DNA of 64,000 bases from SKLM01 sp964575455. GTDB taxonomy: Bacteria > Chloroflexota > Anaerolineae > B4-G1. The stretch is taken from positions 4,995 through 68,994 of the forward strand of contig CAZNRX010000016.1 in NCBI GenBank assembly GCA_964575455.1. The letters run 5' to 3'. This document shows positions 16,224-25,053 of this stretch, in pieces (the stretch's first letter is position 1; every line of letters starts with the position of its first letter). Below the pieces are notes generated by a model, which saw only the letters and a program-made list of their open reading frames with translations, was not told the DNA's origin and searched no databases. A program made the translations under genes and the position numbers.

Positions 16224-17696
16224 TCATCCTTTCCCACCACCCGGTTCCGGCGCCGCGATGAATGGAAGAGAGGTATGAGCGGCGAGGAGACCGAAGACGG
16301 TGGCGGCATACCAGCTGTTGGTCGGGAAGAGGGCAACGTCGAAGAGGCCGGCGATCAGCATAGCGATCCACGGTGCCCAGGCCGGGGACTGCGGGCGGCT
16401 GAGGCCGCTCAGAACCAGCCAGATCCAGAGGGCGGCCCCTGGCAGGCCGAGCTCGGCCGCGGTCAGGAGGGGGACGTTGTGCACGGTGCGTGAATCGGTC
16501 TCGATGGCGCGCACAGCGACCAGGTAGTTGTTCACCCCCACGCCTCGCCAGGGATGCTGCCTGATCAGCCGCAGGGCCAGGTTCGCATCCACCTGTCGGT
16601 CTGAGACCGAGCGCGCCTCGATGGGCGTCTCCAGGTGCAGGAAGCGGCTGGCGACCAGGTCGTGGTAGAGCAATAGGAAGAGCAAGGCGAGCACGACGGG
16701 CACGACAAACTGGACGGGTTGTCTCAGCGTCTCGACGAGGCCGCGGAGGGATCTCTTCCCCTCGGGGCCGCATGGGGTGCGACGGTGAAGGGACCTGTGC
16801 AGCAACCACGCCAACAGGCCAACGCCGAAGGCGAGCCAGGCGCTGCGCGAGAACGTGACCAGTAGGCCAAGGAGCCCAGCGCTGGCGACCAGTGCAAACC
16901 AGGCCTGTGCCCAACCGCGCGCTTTGGCGATGTCGCTTCGCTTACTCTTCTTATGGCGGATGTCGCTTTGCTTACCCTCTTTATGGCGGATGTCGCTTCG
17001 CTTCCCTTTCATCGTGGCGTCGTCGATTATGATAAGCAGCGAGATCGAAAGCACCGCGCCGAGGAGATTGGGGTGACCGCTGAGGCCATAGGCACGAAGC
17101 CAACGTTGGCCGCGGGCGAAGAGCACACAAACGCCAGAGCGCTCCGGGTCCAGCGTGGGCTCCCCCAGCGCGCTGAGCCCCAGGTCTCCCTGGAACGCAA
17201 ACTGGCCCAGTGCGACGCTGCTCTGGATTGCGATCACAAGTGTAAGCGGAATCGTCAGGCTTGGGGCCTCGTTGACGATGAACAGATAGACCCACCAGAG
17301 CAGGCCGAGCGAGAGGATGACGACCACGGTGCGCTGGTTGAGGGCAGGTTCGAGGCTGAGCAGCATCAGCAAGGTGAGCCCGGCCAGGGGAAGCGTGATG
17401 CCGGGCCTGCCCCAGCGCCAGGGTCGCGAGGGACGTTCGCAGACGCGAGCGACGAACCATGCGATGAGGGCCAGCCCGGGCACCAGGACAAGCGGCCCCA
17501 AGGCCACCGGTGCCTCATCGATGCCGGGGACCTGGACGATGGGCAGCCAGTTGAGTGGGCCCCTGGTGGGCGAGGGAAAGATGAGGGTCAGTGTGATGAA
17601 GGTGAGGAAGAGACCCTGCTTGGCTCTGTTGAAAAGCGCCGTGCGGCGGGCCTGGTTGGGCGGCCTGGGGGACGCGTCAGCCTGGATTGTTCTCAC
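16224..17696 (-). CDS. O-antigen ligase/polymerase (Wzy_C family) with an inserted repeat
   Basis: The 490-residue membrane protein has about 12 hydrophobic segments. The large external loop holds the family hallmark HPWRGVGVNNYL followed by VHNVPLLTAAELGLPGA, including the Arg and His needed by O-antigen ligases. It likely joins or polymerises undecaprenyl-linked glycan outside the membrane. Residues 228-257 (KGKRSDIRHKEGKQSDIRHK and on) are a basic stretch between two membrane segments encoded by three tandem 30-bp repeats (16926-17014). This looks like a DNA repeat tolerated in a cytoplasmic loop, not part of the family. Its ATG lies 1 nt after the radical SAM stop-proximal end on the same strand. 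Confidence 0.85.
   Translation of the reverse strand: MRTIQADASPRPPNQARRTALFNRAKQGLFLTFITLTLIFPSPTRGPLNWLPIVQVPGIDEAPVALGPLVLVPGLALIAWFVARVCERPSRPWRWGRPGITLPLAGLTLLMLLSLEPALNQRTVVVILSLGLLWWVYLFIVNEAPSLTIPLTLVIAIQSSVALGQFAFQGDLGLSALGEPTLDPERSGVCVLFARGQRWLRAYGLSGHPNLLGAVLSISLLIIIDDATMKGKRSDIRHKEGKQSDIRHKKSKRSDIAKARGWAQAWFALVASAGLLGLLVTFSRSAWLAFGVGLLAWLLHRSLHRRTPCGPEGKRSLRGLVETLRQPVQFVVPVVLALLFLLLYHDLVASRFLHLETPIEARSVSDRQVDANLALRLIRQHPWRGVGVNNYLVAVRAIETDSRTVHNVPLLTAAELGLPGAALWIWLVLSGLSRPQSPAWAPWIAMLIAGLFDVALFPTNSWYAATVFGLLAAHTSLPFIAAPEPGGGKG
16926..17014 (-). repeat. Three tandem 30-bp repeats inside the O-antigen ligase gene
   Basis: Units begin at 16926, 16955 and 16985, each GGCGGATGTCGCTT(C/T)GCTT followed by a C/T-rich end. 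The 28 bases at 16934-16961 are an exact reverse complement of 31515-31542 in the cyclic glucan synthase gene, where they are read in a different frame. This marks a mobile or recombining DNA repeat. Confidence 0.8.
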
Positions 17697-17697
17697 C

Positions 17698-19185
17698 TCA
17701 TCCTTTCACCGTGGGCTGAAAACGGGATGTGACGGCGCCAGGGAGTCGCGCGATGGCGTTCACCAGGAGGCGGTCGCGCCACAGTCCCAGCCTAGCCTTC
17801 ATCCGGTCCAGGTGCGAGGCCTGTTCGCCATCCTTCAGGCGCGCGTCGCGCCACTCACTGTGGAGCCAGCGGATGACGCGGCGGTAGAACAGCGTGCTGA
17901 AGCGTCCACGCTCAAACAGCACACGATTTTCGGCGGTGTGCGTCCAATCTGGCGCGTGCTGGCCCTCGAACGTGAGACGGTCGCGCACCTCCTCATAGAA
18001 CGGCGTGCCCGGCAGGGGGTAGGCGATGGTGGTGCTGAATTCGTCGGGGCGCGTGCGCCGCAGCAGGCTCACGGAGCGCTCCAGGTCTGACCACGTCTCG
18101 CCTGGATAGCCGACCATCATGTAGAAGTAGGTCTGGATGCCGAGCCGCCGGCAGAGCTCGGCGGCTTGATCGATCTGCTCGACCGTGATGCCCTTGTTCA
18201 TGGCGTCGAGCACGGCCTGCGATCCGGACTCCGCGCCGAAGTGGATGCGACGACAGCCGACGTCCTTCAGCAGGCGGGCCATCTCCTCGTCCATGAGGTC
18301 GACGCGGCTGAGGCATTCGAAAGGGATCACGGCTGTAGGGACAGCCGCATCCCTCTCGAGCAGGGCGTCGTGCCAGGCGTACACCCAGTCGCGATCGATG
18401 CCCATGACGTCGTCGACGATGCGGATCTGGTCGGGCTGGTGGTCTCGCTTGATGAGCGCCATCTCGTCGGCCACAGACTGCGGCGAGCGCGGGCGGAAAC
18501 TGCGCCCGAAGACGCTCTTCTGACACCAACTGCAGCTGTAGGGGCAGCCGCGGGTGGCGATGATCGAAAGGGAGAAGTAGCCGTGTGCACTCCGCCACGC
18601 CTGACGGTATCGCTCGATGTCAAGGAGATCCCGGGCGGGGAAAGGCAGGCGGTCGACGTCCTGGATCAGGAGGCGTCTCGGAGTTTGGACCATCTGCCCC
18701 GTCTGGTCGCGGTAGGCCACGCCCTGCACCTCGCCCAGCGCAGCGGGGATATCGTCCCCGTCAAGCAAGGGGGGCAGAAGCTCCAGGATGGTCTCCTCTC
18801 CCTCTCCCACGACGACGACATCGACCGAAAAACGACCTTGGGCCTGGTGCTGCAGGTAGAGATCGGGGCGAGCGGTGGGATCAGCCCCGCCCACAATCAC
18901 GGTAGCTCCCCATCCCTTGGCCAGAGCTGCCAGACGAAGCGCCGCCTCTCGGACGGTGGCCAGGATCGCCAGACCCACGATCTGAGGGCGCTCTCGGTCC
19001 AGGGCCTTGAGGAAGGCGTCGTCGTCCTCGGCAAACATGGCGTCGAAGATGGTCACGTCGTATCCGGCCTCGCGGGCGGTTCCCGCGAGATAGAGCAGCC
19101 CTAGCGGAAAATAGGGCGTCATGAGGCGTGACTCCACCGGGTCGCTGTGCAGAAAGAGCGGGTTCACCAGCATTAGGTCAGACAT
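17698..19185 (-). CDS. B12-binding radical SAM protein
   Basis: The 495-residue enzyme has an N-terminal cobalamin-binding Rossmann domain (MLVNPLF, FPLGLLYLAGTAREAGYDV, IVGLAILAT, VGEGEET) and a radical SAM barrel with the cluster motif C214-P-Y-S-C218-S-W-C221, then EFSTTIAYPLPGTPFYEEV. This is the layout of class B methyltransferases and related BchE/HpnP-type enzymes. No HxxDxG B12 motif was obvious. The ATG at 19185 gives the normal N-terminus; the frame stays open upstream only because it shadows the nucleotidyltransferase gene. The two genes overlap by 8 bp. Position in the glycan operon suggests it modifies a sugar or lipid carrier; substrate unknown. Confidence 0.88.
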   Translation of the reverse strand: MSDLMLVNPLFLHSDPVESRLMTPYFPLGLLYLAGTAREAGYDVTIFDAMFAEDDDAFLKALDRERPQIVGLAILATVREAALRLAALAKGWGATVIVGGADPTARPDLYLQHQAQGRFSVDVVVVGEGEETILELLPPLLDGDDIPAALGEVQGVAYRDQTGQMVQTPRRLLIQDVDRLPFPARDLLDIERYRQAWRSAHGYFSLSIIATRGCPYSCSWCQKSVFGRSFRPRSPQSVADEMALIKRDHQPDQIRIVDDVMGIDRDWVYAWHDALLERDAAVPTAVIPFECLSRVDLMDEEMARLLKDVGCRRIHFGAESGSQAVLDAMNKGITVEQIDQAAELCRRLGIQTYFYMMVGYPGETWSDLERSVSLLRRTRPDEFSTTIAYPLPGTPFYEEVRDRLTFEGQHAPDWTHTAENRVLFERGRFSTLFYRRVIRWLHSEWRDARLKDGEQASHLDRMKARLGLWRDRLLVNAIARLPGAVTSRFQPTVKG

Positions 19186-20158
19186 AGGCTCCCATTCCAG
19201 GCAGTGTCTTGTCGTCGTTGGTCGACGGATCCGCCAGGGCGCGCAGGCGCTCGTCGAAGGACGCCAGAATGACCTGCTCATTGCTCTCGAAATGGCCCTT
19301 GCAGCGGTCGACACTGAAGCAGGCCGTGTCCGTGCCCCCTCCCTGCTTGGCGAAGCGGCGGATCTTGCGTCTTCGCTCGAAGCGCTCCAGCTGACCGCCC
19401 ACAAACGTGCCCAGCGCGATCTCGGCCAGCGAGCGTGCGGAGGAGCGCGAGGCCGCGAATGGCTCGAACGGTCGAGGCAGTCCGGTCGCGTTTGGGAGGA
19501 AACGCGTCGTCCAACGGTTGGCCGCTCGTATGCGGTGATAGATGTCCAGGCCTGCCAGCGGCACCATCTGTGCCAGCTCGTGAGCGACGTACAGGTTCTG
19601 CTCTGCGAAGTCGAACGCGTGCTCGGAGAGCAGGTAGTTGGGGCACACCTCGTGACCGCGTCGTGCGGCGGGCTTGACCACCAAGCCAATGACCATGGCC
19701 CGGGTGAGCCAGAGCCGACCGGGTGCTGTGACGATCAGGAAATCGACGTCATCGCCAGGGAGCACGTTGCCCACGGCCAGGGCTCCGGTGAGCATGACGG
19801 CTCGCACGAACGGCAGGGCGGCGATCGCCTGTCCGTAGCGCAAAGCAAGGGGCCACATCTGAGCTGCGACCTCTGCCCGGCGTCGACGCAGGTTCACCAC
19901 CTCCCTACGGTGGGGGAGCGTGACATAGGCGCCGTGCCGCTCCAATCTCCCGCTCGCCCAGGACTCATTGTCCAGCGCACGAAGAACACGGTCGCGATCC
20001 GTCTCCAGACCGAGGAGGTATCGGTGGATCTGAGAGGGCGTTAGAGGGTAGTCAAAGACGTCAGCGTAGGCCAGCGTGCACAGGATCGCCAGATCAAGCT
20101 GATCGAGCGTTGGGTCCGTCCAGATTGACTCGGCGTCAGGAATGCCTCGTGATTCCAT
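19178..20158 (-). CDS. Nucleotidyltransferase-fold protein
   Basis: The 326-residue protein has a small winged-helix-like N-terminus (LDQLDLAILCTLAYADVFDYPLTPSQIHRYL) and a polymerase-beta-type nucleotidyltransferase core: TGALAVGNVLPGDDVDFLIVT (about 120-140), where the GS motif reads GA and the two Asp are present. This type is often found in glycan and natural-product clusters of environmental bacteria, but the reaction is not known. It is the first gene of the polysaccharide operon, with a promoter-like element 50-75 bp upstream. Confidence 0.7.
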   Translation of the reverse strand: MESRGIPDAESIWTDPTLDQLDLAILCTLAYADVFDYPLTPSQIHRYLLGLETDRDRVLRALDNESWASGRLERHGAYVTLPHRREVVNLRRRRAEVAAQMWPLALRYGQAIAALPFVRAVMLTGALAVGNVLPGDDVDFLIVTAPGRLWLTRAMVIGLVVKPAARRGHEVCPNYLLSEHAFDFAEQNLYVAHELAQMVPLAGLDIYHRIRAANRWTTRFLPNATGLPRPFEPFAASRSSARSLAEIALGTFVGGQLERFERRRKIRRFAKQGGGTDTACFSVDRCKGHFESNEQVILASFDERLRALADPSTNDDKTLPGMGAYV

Positions 20159-20206
20159 GGATCCAATTCCTGGCTATGACTAGAAGCCCAGACTGACGGT
20201 GATGGG

Positions 20207-20234
20207 AGTATAGCACCGATCTATCGTTTGAAAA
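20207..20234 (-). promoter_or_regulatory. Likely promoter of the polysaccharide operon
   Basis: Minus-strand TATACT (20212-20207) with TTTTCA (20234-20229) at 16-bp spacing, about 50 bp before the nucleotidyltransferase ATG. The -10 is strong and the -35 weak. Confidence 0.5.
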
Positions 20235-20254
20235 AGGGATGGCGCTTCTCCTAA

Positions 20255-21148
20255 CTACGCCAAGAACAAGCCCACGGCCATAAGGACCGGAGTCACAATG
20301 CAGATGAGGACGTTGAGCTTCAGGTAGGGCACCAGCTTATCCGTGTGCTCTGCCTGGCGGTATGCCCCGATGGCGGTGGGCACCGCCGCGAGCAGCATGA
20401 CCAAGGCCACGAGAGTGGCGAGTGGCAGCAGTCCGAGTGAGACGCCCGCGACGATAGCCAGGAAAGCGAGCAGCATGAAGGATCCATATATCAGGCTGCT
20501 GGGCCGGCGACCGATGACGATGGGATAGTGCCTTCTGGCGACGATCCTGTCCGCGTCCACGTCGGGGAACTGGTTCAACAACAGAAGGTTGTTCACGAGA
20601 AGGAAGGGGACGAGCGATGCTGTGAAGGCCGTCCAGGAATAGGACCCTGTCAGCACGAAGTCCGTACCCATCACCATCAGGAGCCCGAACCCGAGACCAG
20701 GGGCAATCAGGCAGAGGATAGGGAGCTTGGCCAGCCAGGGGGTGTAGGTCACCACGATCAGCAGGCCAAGAAGACCCAGCGGCAGGAGCTCCCAGCCCCT
20801 GATCCAGACGAAGAGCAGGCCGATGCCAGCGGTCACCACCAAGGTTATCAGGCCCAGGGCCAGCACCTGGCGGGCCAGATCGGGTTGGGCGGGCAGCGTT
20901 CCGCTCCCGCCGCTGAAAGGCGTTCGGTTGGTGTGGAAATCCAATTCGCTCTTGAAGTCGAAGTACTCGTTGAGGGTGTCGACGCTGATGTGGGCGCATA
21001 GCGCGCCGACGAGCGCCAGGACCACGTAGAGCGCGTTTACGTGCCCAGATGTCCAGACAGCGGTGCCGATCCCCAGAAGCGCGCAGGCCGGCGTCAGAAT
21101 CAGGAACGGCGGCCGCGTTGTAGCTAGGAGATGCTTGAATCTGCTCAT
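20255..21148 (-). CDS. UbiA-family prenyltransferase (MenA-like)
   Basis: The 297-residue protein has about eight or nine membrane segments and the two Asp-rich motifs of UbiA enzymes: NEYFDFKSELD (about 59-69) and FPDVDADRIV (about 190-200). These bind Mg2+-prenyl diphosphate. The first motif followed by FHTNRTPFSGGSGTLP is closest to 1,4-dihydroxy-2-naphthoate prenyltransferase (menaquinone synthesis), though other quinone or lipid acceptors are possible. It is a single gene, divergent from the response regulator, with its own promoter. Confidence 0.85.
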   Translation of the reverse strand: MSRFKHLLATTRPPFLILTPACALLGIGTAVWTSGHVNALYVVLALVGALCAHISVDTLNEYFDFKSELDFHTNRTPFSGGSGTLPAQPDLARQVLALGLITLVVTAGIGLLFVWIRGWELLPLGLLGLLIVVTYTPWLAKLPILCLIAPGLGFGLLMVMGTDFVLTGSYSWTAFTASLVPFLLVNNLLLLNQFPDVDADRIVARRHYPIVIGRRPSSLIYGSFMLLAFLAIVAGVSLGLLPLATLVALVMLLAAVPTAIGAYRQAEHTDKLVPYLKLNVLICIVTPVLMAVGLFLA

Positions 21149-21206
21149 ATCGAGTCCTATCCATAAGTGACGCAGCGAGCGTCAGATCGTGAGGCGGCTG
21201 GGCTAG

Positions 21207-21236
21207 ATTGTATCACGTCTGAGAGATTATGCCCAA
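21207..21236 (-). promoter_or_regulatory. Promoter of the UbiA-family gene
   Basis: Minus-strand TTGGGC (21236-21231), 18 bp, TACAAT (21212-21207), about 60 bp before the ATG. Confidence 0.5.
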
Positions 21237-21285
21237 AGGTATAGGCCTACCCGTGCACTTGCTCTGTCTCTTTGACGGGTCATGC

Positions 21286-21314
21286 TTGGCAGGAAGTGGA
21301 CAGTGTTGTACAAT
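21286..21314 (+). promoter_or_regulatory. Promoter of the response regulator gene
   Basis: TTGGCA (21286-21291) and TACAAT (21309-21314) with 17-bp spacing; start codon 53 bp downstream, with AGGGGAG before it. Confidence 0.65.
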
Positions 21315-21366
21315 GGACTGACAAGCTAGGGGGCCGAACAGAGGTGATTGAGGGGAGCAAGCTTGC

Positions 21367-22119
21367 ATGGCTGAGACCTTAAAGACGTTGGTAGTGGATG
21401 ACGAGCAAGGGATTCGTTTCTTTCTGGAGAAGACGCTGACGAAGGCGGGTCACACTGTGACCACCGCTGCCAGCGGCGAGCAGGCTCTCGGAGCGCTGCG
21501 CGACAGGAGATTCGACCTGATGCTGCTGGATCTCAGGCTGGGAGGGCGGGTCGATGGATTGCGGGTTTTGAAGGCTGTGCGATGGCGTTGGCCGTCGACC
21601 ATCGTCATTATGCTGACCGCTCACGGGTCGCTTGAGTCAGCTCAGGCGGCGATTGAGGAGGGCGTGGATGGCTATCTGCTGAAGCCAGTCGAGCCCAGCC
21701 AGGTCCGCGAAGCGGTCGAGGAGGCGCTTGAGAGACGCGAGCGCGTGGTGGAGTCTCACGTCGAGACGAAGGCCCAAGAGAAGCACATGCAGGTGGGGCC
21801 TTTCTTTGTCGACCGCGAGAAGTACGTCGCCATGTTCAAGGGAGAATCCCTGGATCTGACGCGTCGTGAGTTCAGGCTTCTGGTCCATTTGATGGACAAC
21901 ACGCAGCGGGTCGTTCCCCCTCCGGAGCTGGTGCGCGTGACGCGTGACTATGACCCCGAGGATATACAGGAGGCGCGCGACATCATCAAGTGGTACATCC
22001 ACCGACTGCGCCAGAAGGTGGAGCCGGATCCGTCCAACCCGCGCTACATCGTGAACGTGCGGGGCGTCGGGTATCGGTTCGTGGATAGCGGTTCACCGGC
22101 GTCCTCGTCGACCTCGTAG
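21367..22119 (+). CDS. OmpR-like response regulator
   Basis: The 250-residue protein has a receiver domain (1-125) with the acidic pocket Asp11-Asp12, phosphoacceptor Asp55 in LLDLR, Thr in MLTAHG and Lys in LLKPVEP. A winged-helix output domain (about 140-243) follows, ending in the PRYIVNVRGVGYRF signature of OmpR/PhoB proteins. All key residues are present. It is monocistronic: a terminator lies about 180 bp downstream. No histidine kinase is adjacent; the kinase at 5920-8511 is one possible partner but nothing in the sequence proves it. Confidence 0.92.
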   Translation: MAETLKTLVVDDEQGIRFFLEKTLTKAGHTVTTAASGEQALGALRDRRFDLMLLDLRLGGRVDGLRVLKAVRWRWPSTIVIMLTAHGSLESAQAAIEEGVDGYLLKPVEPSQVREAVEEALERRERVVESHVETKAQEKHMQVGPFFVDREKYVAMFKGESLDLTRREFRLLVHLMDNTQRVVPPPELVRVTRDYDPEDIQEARDIIKWYIHRLRQKVEPDPSNPRYIVNVRGVGYRFVDSGSPASSSTS

Positions 22120-22242
22120 GTCGCTCGCTCGTTGCGGGGTGACGTCCGGTTTCGACCTAGAGGCGGGGGTGACACACCCTCTTTGAGCTTGTTTGCGGGT
22201 GGCTCAGGCCGTTTGAGCCTAGATGCGGGGGTGGGTTGGGCA

Positions 22243-22261
22243 CCGGGTCGACACAGTCACC
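22243..22261 (+). repeat. 19-bp dispersed repeat, intergenic copy
   Basis: CCGGGTCGACACAGTCACC is the exact reverse complement of the two overlapping copies at 53485-53521 in dnaE2, with a diverged copy in imuB (55406-55421). Here it lies in the 349-bp gap 22120-22468, which otherwise holds two similar direct repeats (CCTAGAnGCGGGGGTG near 22158 and 22218) and a terminator; no gene was seen there. Confidence 0.7.
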
Positions 22262-22300
22262 AACGAAACTCCAACTGTTTCCAACCTGATCCAACCCGAG

Positions 22301-22335
22301 CCCCAACTGAGCCCATCAGTTGGGGGTCTCTTTCT
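22301..22335 (+). terminator. Intrinsic terminator after the response regulator
   Basis: CCCCAACTG (22301-22309) pairs with CAGTTGGGG (22317-22325), followed by the pyrimidine-rich GTCTCTTTCT. The stem is perfect. Confidence 0.7.
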
Positions 22336-22468
22336 GTGCTACACTCATCTTGAGTGGCGAGTGGTTGACGGGTGCGACTGCTTGGTGGCTTGGGCGATAT
22401 CGCCAAGGCGGTCTCCGCCCATCGACCCCTGGCCAGACGCATAGCGAGTAACAGTCTGGAGGCTTGCG

Positions 22469-23746
22469 GTGGCGCAAACGACCCTTTTCTACCGTTTTGG
22501 TGCGGCGCTGGCCATCGGCGTGCTGATTGGGCTGCAGCGAGAGTATGCCTACGGGGGCTCCGATGAGGAGCTGTTCGCGGGCGTACGCACGTTTCCCTTG
22601 ATCAGCTTGCTGGGCTGTACGGGCGCGTTGATGGCGGATGAGCTGTCGAATCCCTGGGGGCTGATTGGGCTCCTTCTGCCGATGGGGGCCTTGATCCTTG
22701 CCGCTCACTTCGTTGGGGCGTGGCGAGGTGGGGATATGGGTCTGACGACCGAGATGGCGACGCTACTGGCGTTCGCCGCTGGTGCGCTCTGCTACTGGAG
22801 CTACCTTCCATTGGCGGCGGCGGTTGGCGTGGCGGCGACGGTGCTTCTGTCGCTGAAGCCGGAGATGCACGCTTTCGCGCAACGGATCACGCGAGAGGAC
22901 ATCTACGCGACGCTGAAGTTCGCCGTGATCACGGTGATTGTCCTGCCATTGCTGCCGGACCGCGGTTTCGGGCCGCCGCCGCTGGATGTGGTCAACCCCC
23001 ACGAGATCTGGCTGATGGTGGTTCTCATCTCCGGCATCAGCTTCCTGGGTTACGTGCTGATCAAGCTCGTCGGGCCGCGGCAGGGTATCAGCCTGACCGG
23101 GCTCCTGGGTGGTCTCGTATCGAGCACGCCAGTGACCCTGAGTTTCTCGGAGCGTAGTCAAAAGGAGAAGGAGCTGGGAAAGCCGTTTGCCCTGGCCATC
23201 GTTGTGGCCTGGTCCATGACCTATCTGCGCGTGCTCGTGGAGGTGGCGACGCTGAACGGCCAGCTGCTCCGAAAGCTCTGGCCGCCCATGATCGCCGCGT
23301 CCCTGGTGGGTCTGGCGTACGGGGCCTATCTCTACCTCTCACAGCCTACGAGGGAGGAGGGAGAGGTTCCGTTCTCCAACCCATTTGAGCTCGGGACAGC
23401 GCTCAAGTTTGGACTGCTCTACGCGGTCGTCCTGGTGGTCTCTAAGGCCGCCGGCGTCTACACAGGGGACGCTGGGGTCTATCTTTCTAGCTTTATCGCC
23501 GGCCTTCCCGACGCAGACGCCGTCACGCTATCCATAGCGCAGTTGACGGGCCGAGCCGGTGGCCAGGCAGAAGCGGGACTAACGGTCACTACAGGCGCTC
23601 GTGCTATCGTGATTGGGGCGATGGCGAACACGTTGGCAAAGGGGGGGATCGTCCTTGGGACGGGCGCGGCCGAACTGAAGCGAGCGATACTGCCGGGTAT
23701 GGTGCTCATGCTGATCACCGGCGCGGGCGTTGCCTTCCTTATGTAG
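22469..23746 (+). CDS. MgtC-DUF4010 membrane protein
   Basis: The 425-residue integral membrane protein has about 12 segments. The N-terminal part matches MgtC/SapB proteins (ALAIGVLIGLQREY, RTFPLISLLGCTGAL, EMATLLAFAAGAL) and the C-terminal part the DUF4010 domain (LVSSTPVTLSFSERS, SSFIAGLPDADAVTLSIAQL, AIVIGAMANTLAKGGIV). MgtC-like proteins matter under Mg2+ limitation and acid stress, but the fused form has no proven transport substrate. GTG start, with GGAGG 6 nt upstream. It is 25 bp upstream of the HtrA protease gene and is probably co-transcribed with it. Confidence 0.85.
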   Translation: MAQTTLFYRFGAALAIGVLIGLQREYAYGGSDEELFAGVRTFPLISLLGCTGALMADELSNPWGLIGLLLPMGALILAAHFVGAWRGGDMGLTTEMATLLAFAAGALCYWSYLPLAAAVGVAATVLLSLKPEMHAFAQRITREDIYATLKFAVITVIVLPLLPDRGFGPPPLDVVNPHEIWLMVVLISGISFLGYVLIKLVGPRQGISLTGLLGGLVSSTPVTLSFSERSQKEKELGKPFALAIVVAWSMTYLRVLVEVATLNGQLLRKLWPPMIAASLVGLAYGAYLYLSQPTREEGEVPFSNPFELGTALKFGLLYAVVLVVSKAAGVYTGDAGVYLSSFIAGLPDADAVTLSIAQLTGRAGGQAEAGLTVTTGARAIVIGAMANTLAKGGIVLGTGAAELKRAILPGMVLMLITGAGVAFLM

Positions 23747-23771
23747 CTGATTCGTCGAAAGGAGATGAGCC

Positions 23772-25028
23772 ATGGAGAACAGACGTTTTGTACTATTTGC
23801 CGGACTGGGCTGCGCGGCGGCGATTCTAATCGGAGCCGCGGTTGTCGTAGCCCTTCTATTCGTCCCCGTGCAGGTGGGCCGGTTGGTTGGAGGGGAGAGT
23901 GAAGAGGCCACTCTATCCGTGTCGGAGGTGACGCGGGAGGTGGCGGAAGCGGTCCCCACCCTGACGCCAGTGCCTGAGGCGTCGGAGAGCGATGAAGGCT
24001 CCGCGGGGGAGGCGGAGCCCCCGCTGGATGGACCCCCATCCATTGCCCCGCGCGCTCTGTCGTCCTTGTATGAGGAGACGATTCCGGGTGTGGTCAACAT
24101 CCGCGTCTACGTCGAGCAGGGAGGCATGACGGGGCAGGGCGCTGGATCGGGATTCGTCATCGACGATGCAGGGCATATTGTGACCAACAACCACGTGGTG
24201 GCACGGGCCGCGGTGGTCACCGTGATCTTCTACGATGGGTACGAGGCGAAGGCGGAGATCGTCGGTACCGATGCAGACAGCGATCTGGCCGTCGTCAAAG
24301 CAGACGAGGTGCCGGAGGGGGTGCGCCCTCTGCGGCTGGCCGAGTCGGATACCGTGAGGCCGGGCGACTGGGTGGTTGCGATCGGCAACCCGTTCAGCCT
24401 GGGCGGCAGCATGTCTCTGGGCATCGTGAGCGCCGTGGGGCGGGCGATCCCCACCGCCGAGACGCCATTCAGCATCCCCCAGGCGATCCAGACCGACGCG
24501 GCCATCAACCCGGGGAACTCGGGAGGCCCCCTGCTCAACCTGGAAGGTCAGGTGGTTGGGGTCAACGCGCAGATTGCGTCGAGCTCGGGCACGAACAGCG
24601 GCGTAGGATTTGCGATTCCCTCTGACGTTGTGCGCCGGGTGACGCCGGCCTTGATCGAAGAGGGCGCCTACACCTGGCCGTGGGTCGGCGTGCAGGGAGG
24701 GCCGGTCAACCTGCTGGTGAAGGAGGCGAATGACCTTGGCACACAGGAGGGCGCCTACATCGCCGTGGTCGTGGAGAACAGCCCTGCTGCTGAAGCCGGT
24801 CTACAGGGCGCCACCGGCGAGCGATCCGTCCTGGGTCAAGACGTCCCCGTCGGTGGTGACGTCATTGTGGAAGCGGACGGGCAACGTATCCGGGACTTCA
24901 CGGATCTGCTGGCCTACGTGGCGTTCAAGCGGCCTGGCGACGCTATCGAGTTGACGATCCTGCGGGATGGGGAGCGTCAGCAGCTGACCCTGGAGTTGGC
25001 CGCGCGGCCGGAGGAACTGAGCCCGTGA
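23772..25028 (+). CDS. HtrA/DegP-type serine protease with PDZ domain
   Basis: The 418-residue S1C protease has one N-terminal membrane anchor (about 10-32), an acidic linker, a trypsin-like domain with the triad His141 (NNHVV), Asp171 (SDLAVV) and Ser250 (GNSGGP), and one PDZ domain (about 320-410). It should degrade misfolded exported proteins. The ATG has a strong site AAGGAGATGAGCC before it. It sits in a plus-strand stress-type group (MgtC-DUF4010, HtrA, UspA, cyclic glucan synthase). Confidence 0.93.
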   Translation: MENRRFVLFAGLGCAAAILIGAAVVVALLFVPVQVGRLVGGESEEATLSVSEVTREVAEAVPTLTPVPEASESDEGSAGEAEPPLDGPPSIAPRALSSLYEETIPGVVNIRVYVEQGGMTGQGAGSGFVIDDAGHIVTNNHVVARAAVVTVIFYDGYEAKAEIVGTDADSDLAVVKADEVPEGVRPLRLAESDTVRPGDWVVAIGNPFSLGGSMSLGIVSAVGRAIPTAETPFSIPQAIQTDAAINPGNSGGPLLNLEGQVVGVNAQIASSSGTNSGVGFAIPSDVVRRVTPALIEEGAYTWPWVGVQGGPVNLLVKEANDLGTQEGAYIAVVVENSPAAEAGLQGATGERSVLGQDVPVGGDVIVEADGQRIRDFTDLLAYVAFKRPGDAIELTILRDGERQQLTLELAARPEELSP

Positions 25029-25053
25029 TGTAAGGGTGAGGGGAGAATGGGCG

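Noticed and set aside
17698..19689. A 663-codon frame including the radical SAM gene
   Set aside because: The first 168 codons are a shadow of the nucleotidyltransferase gene; conserved sequence starts at ATG 19185.
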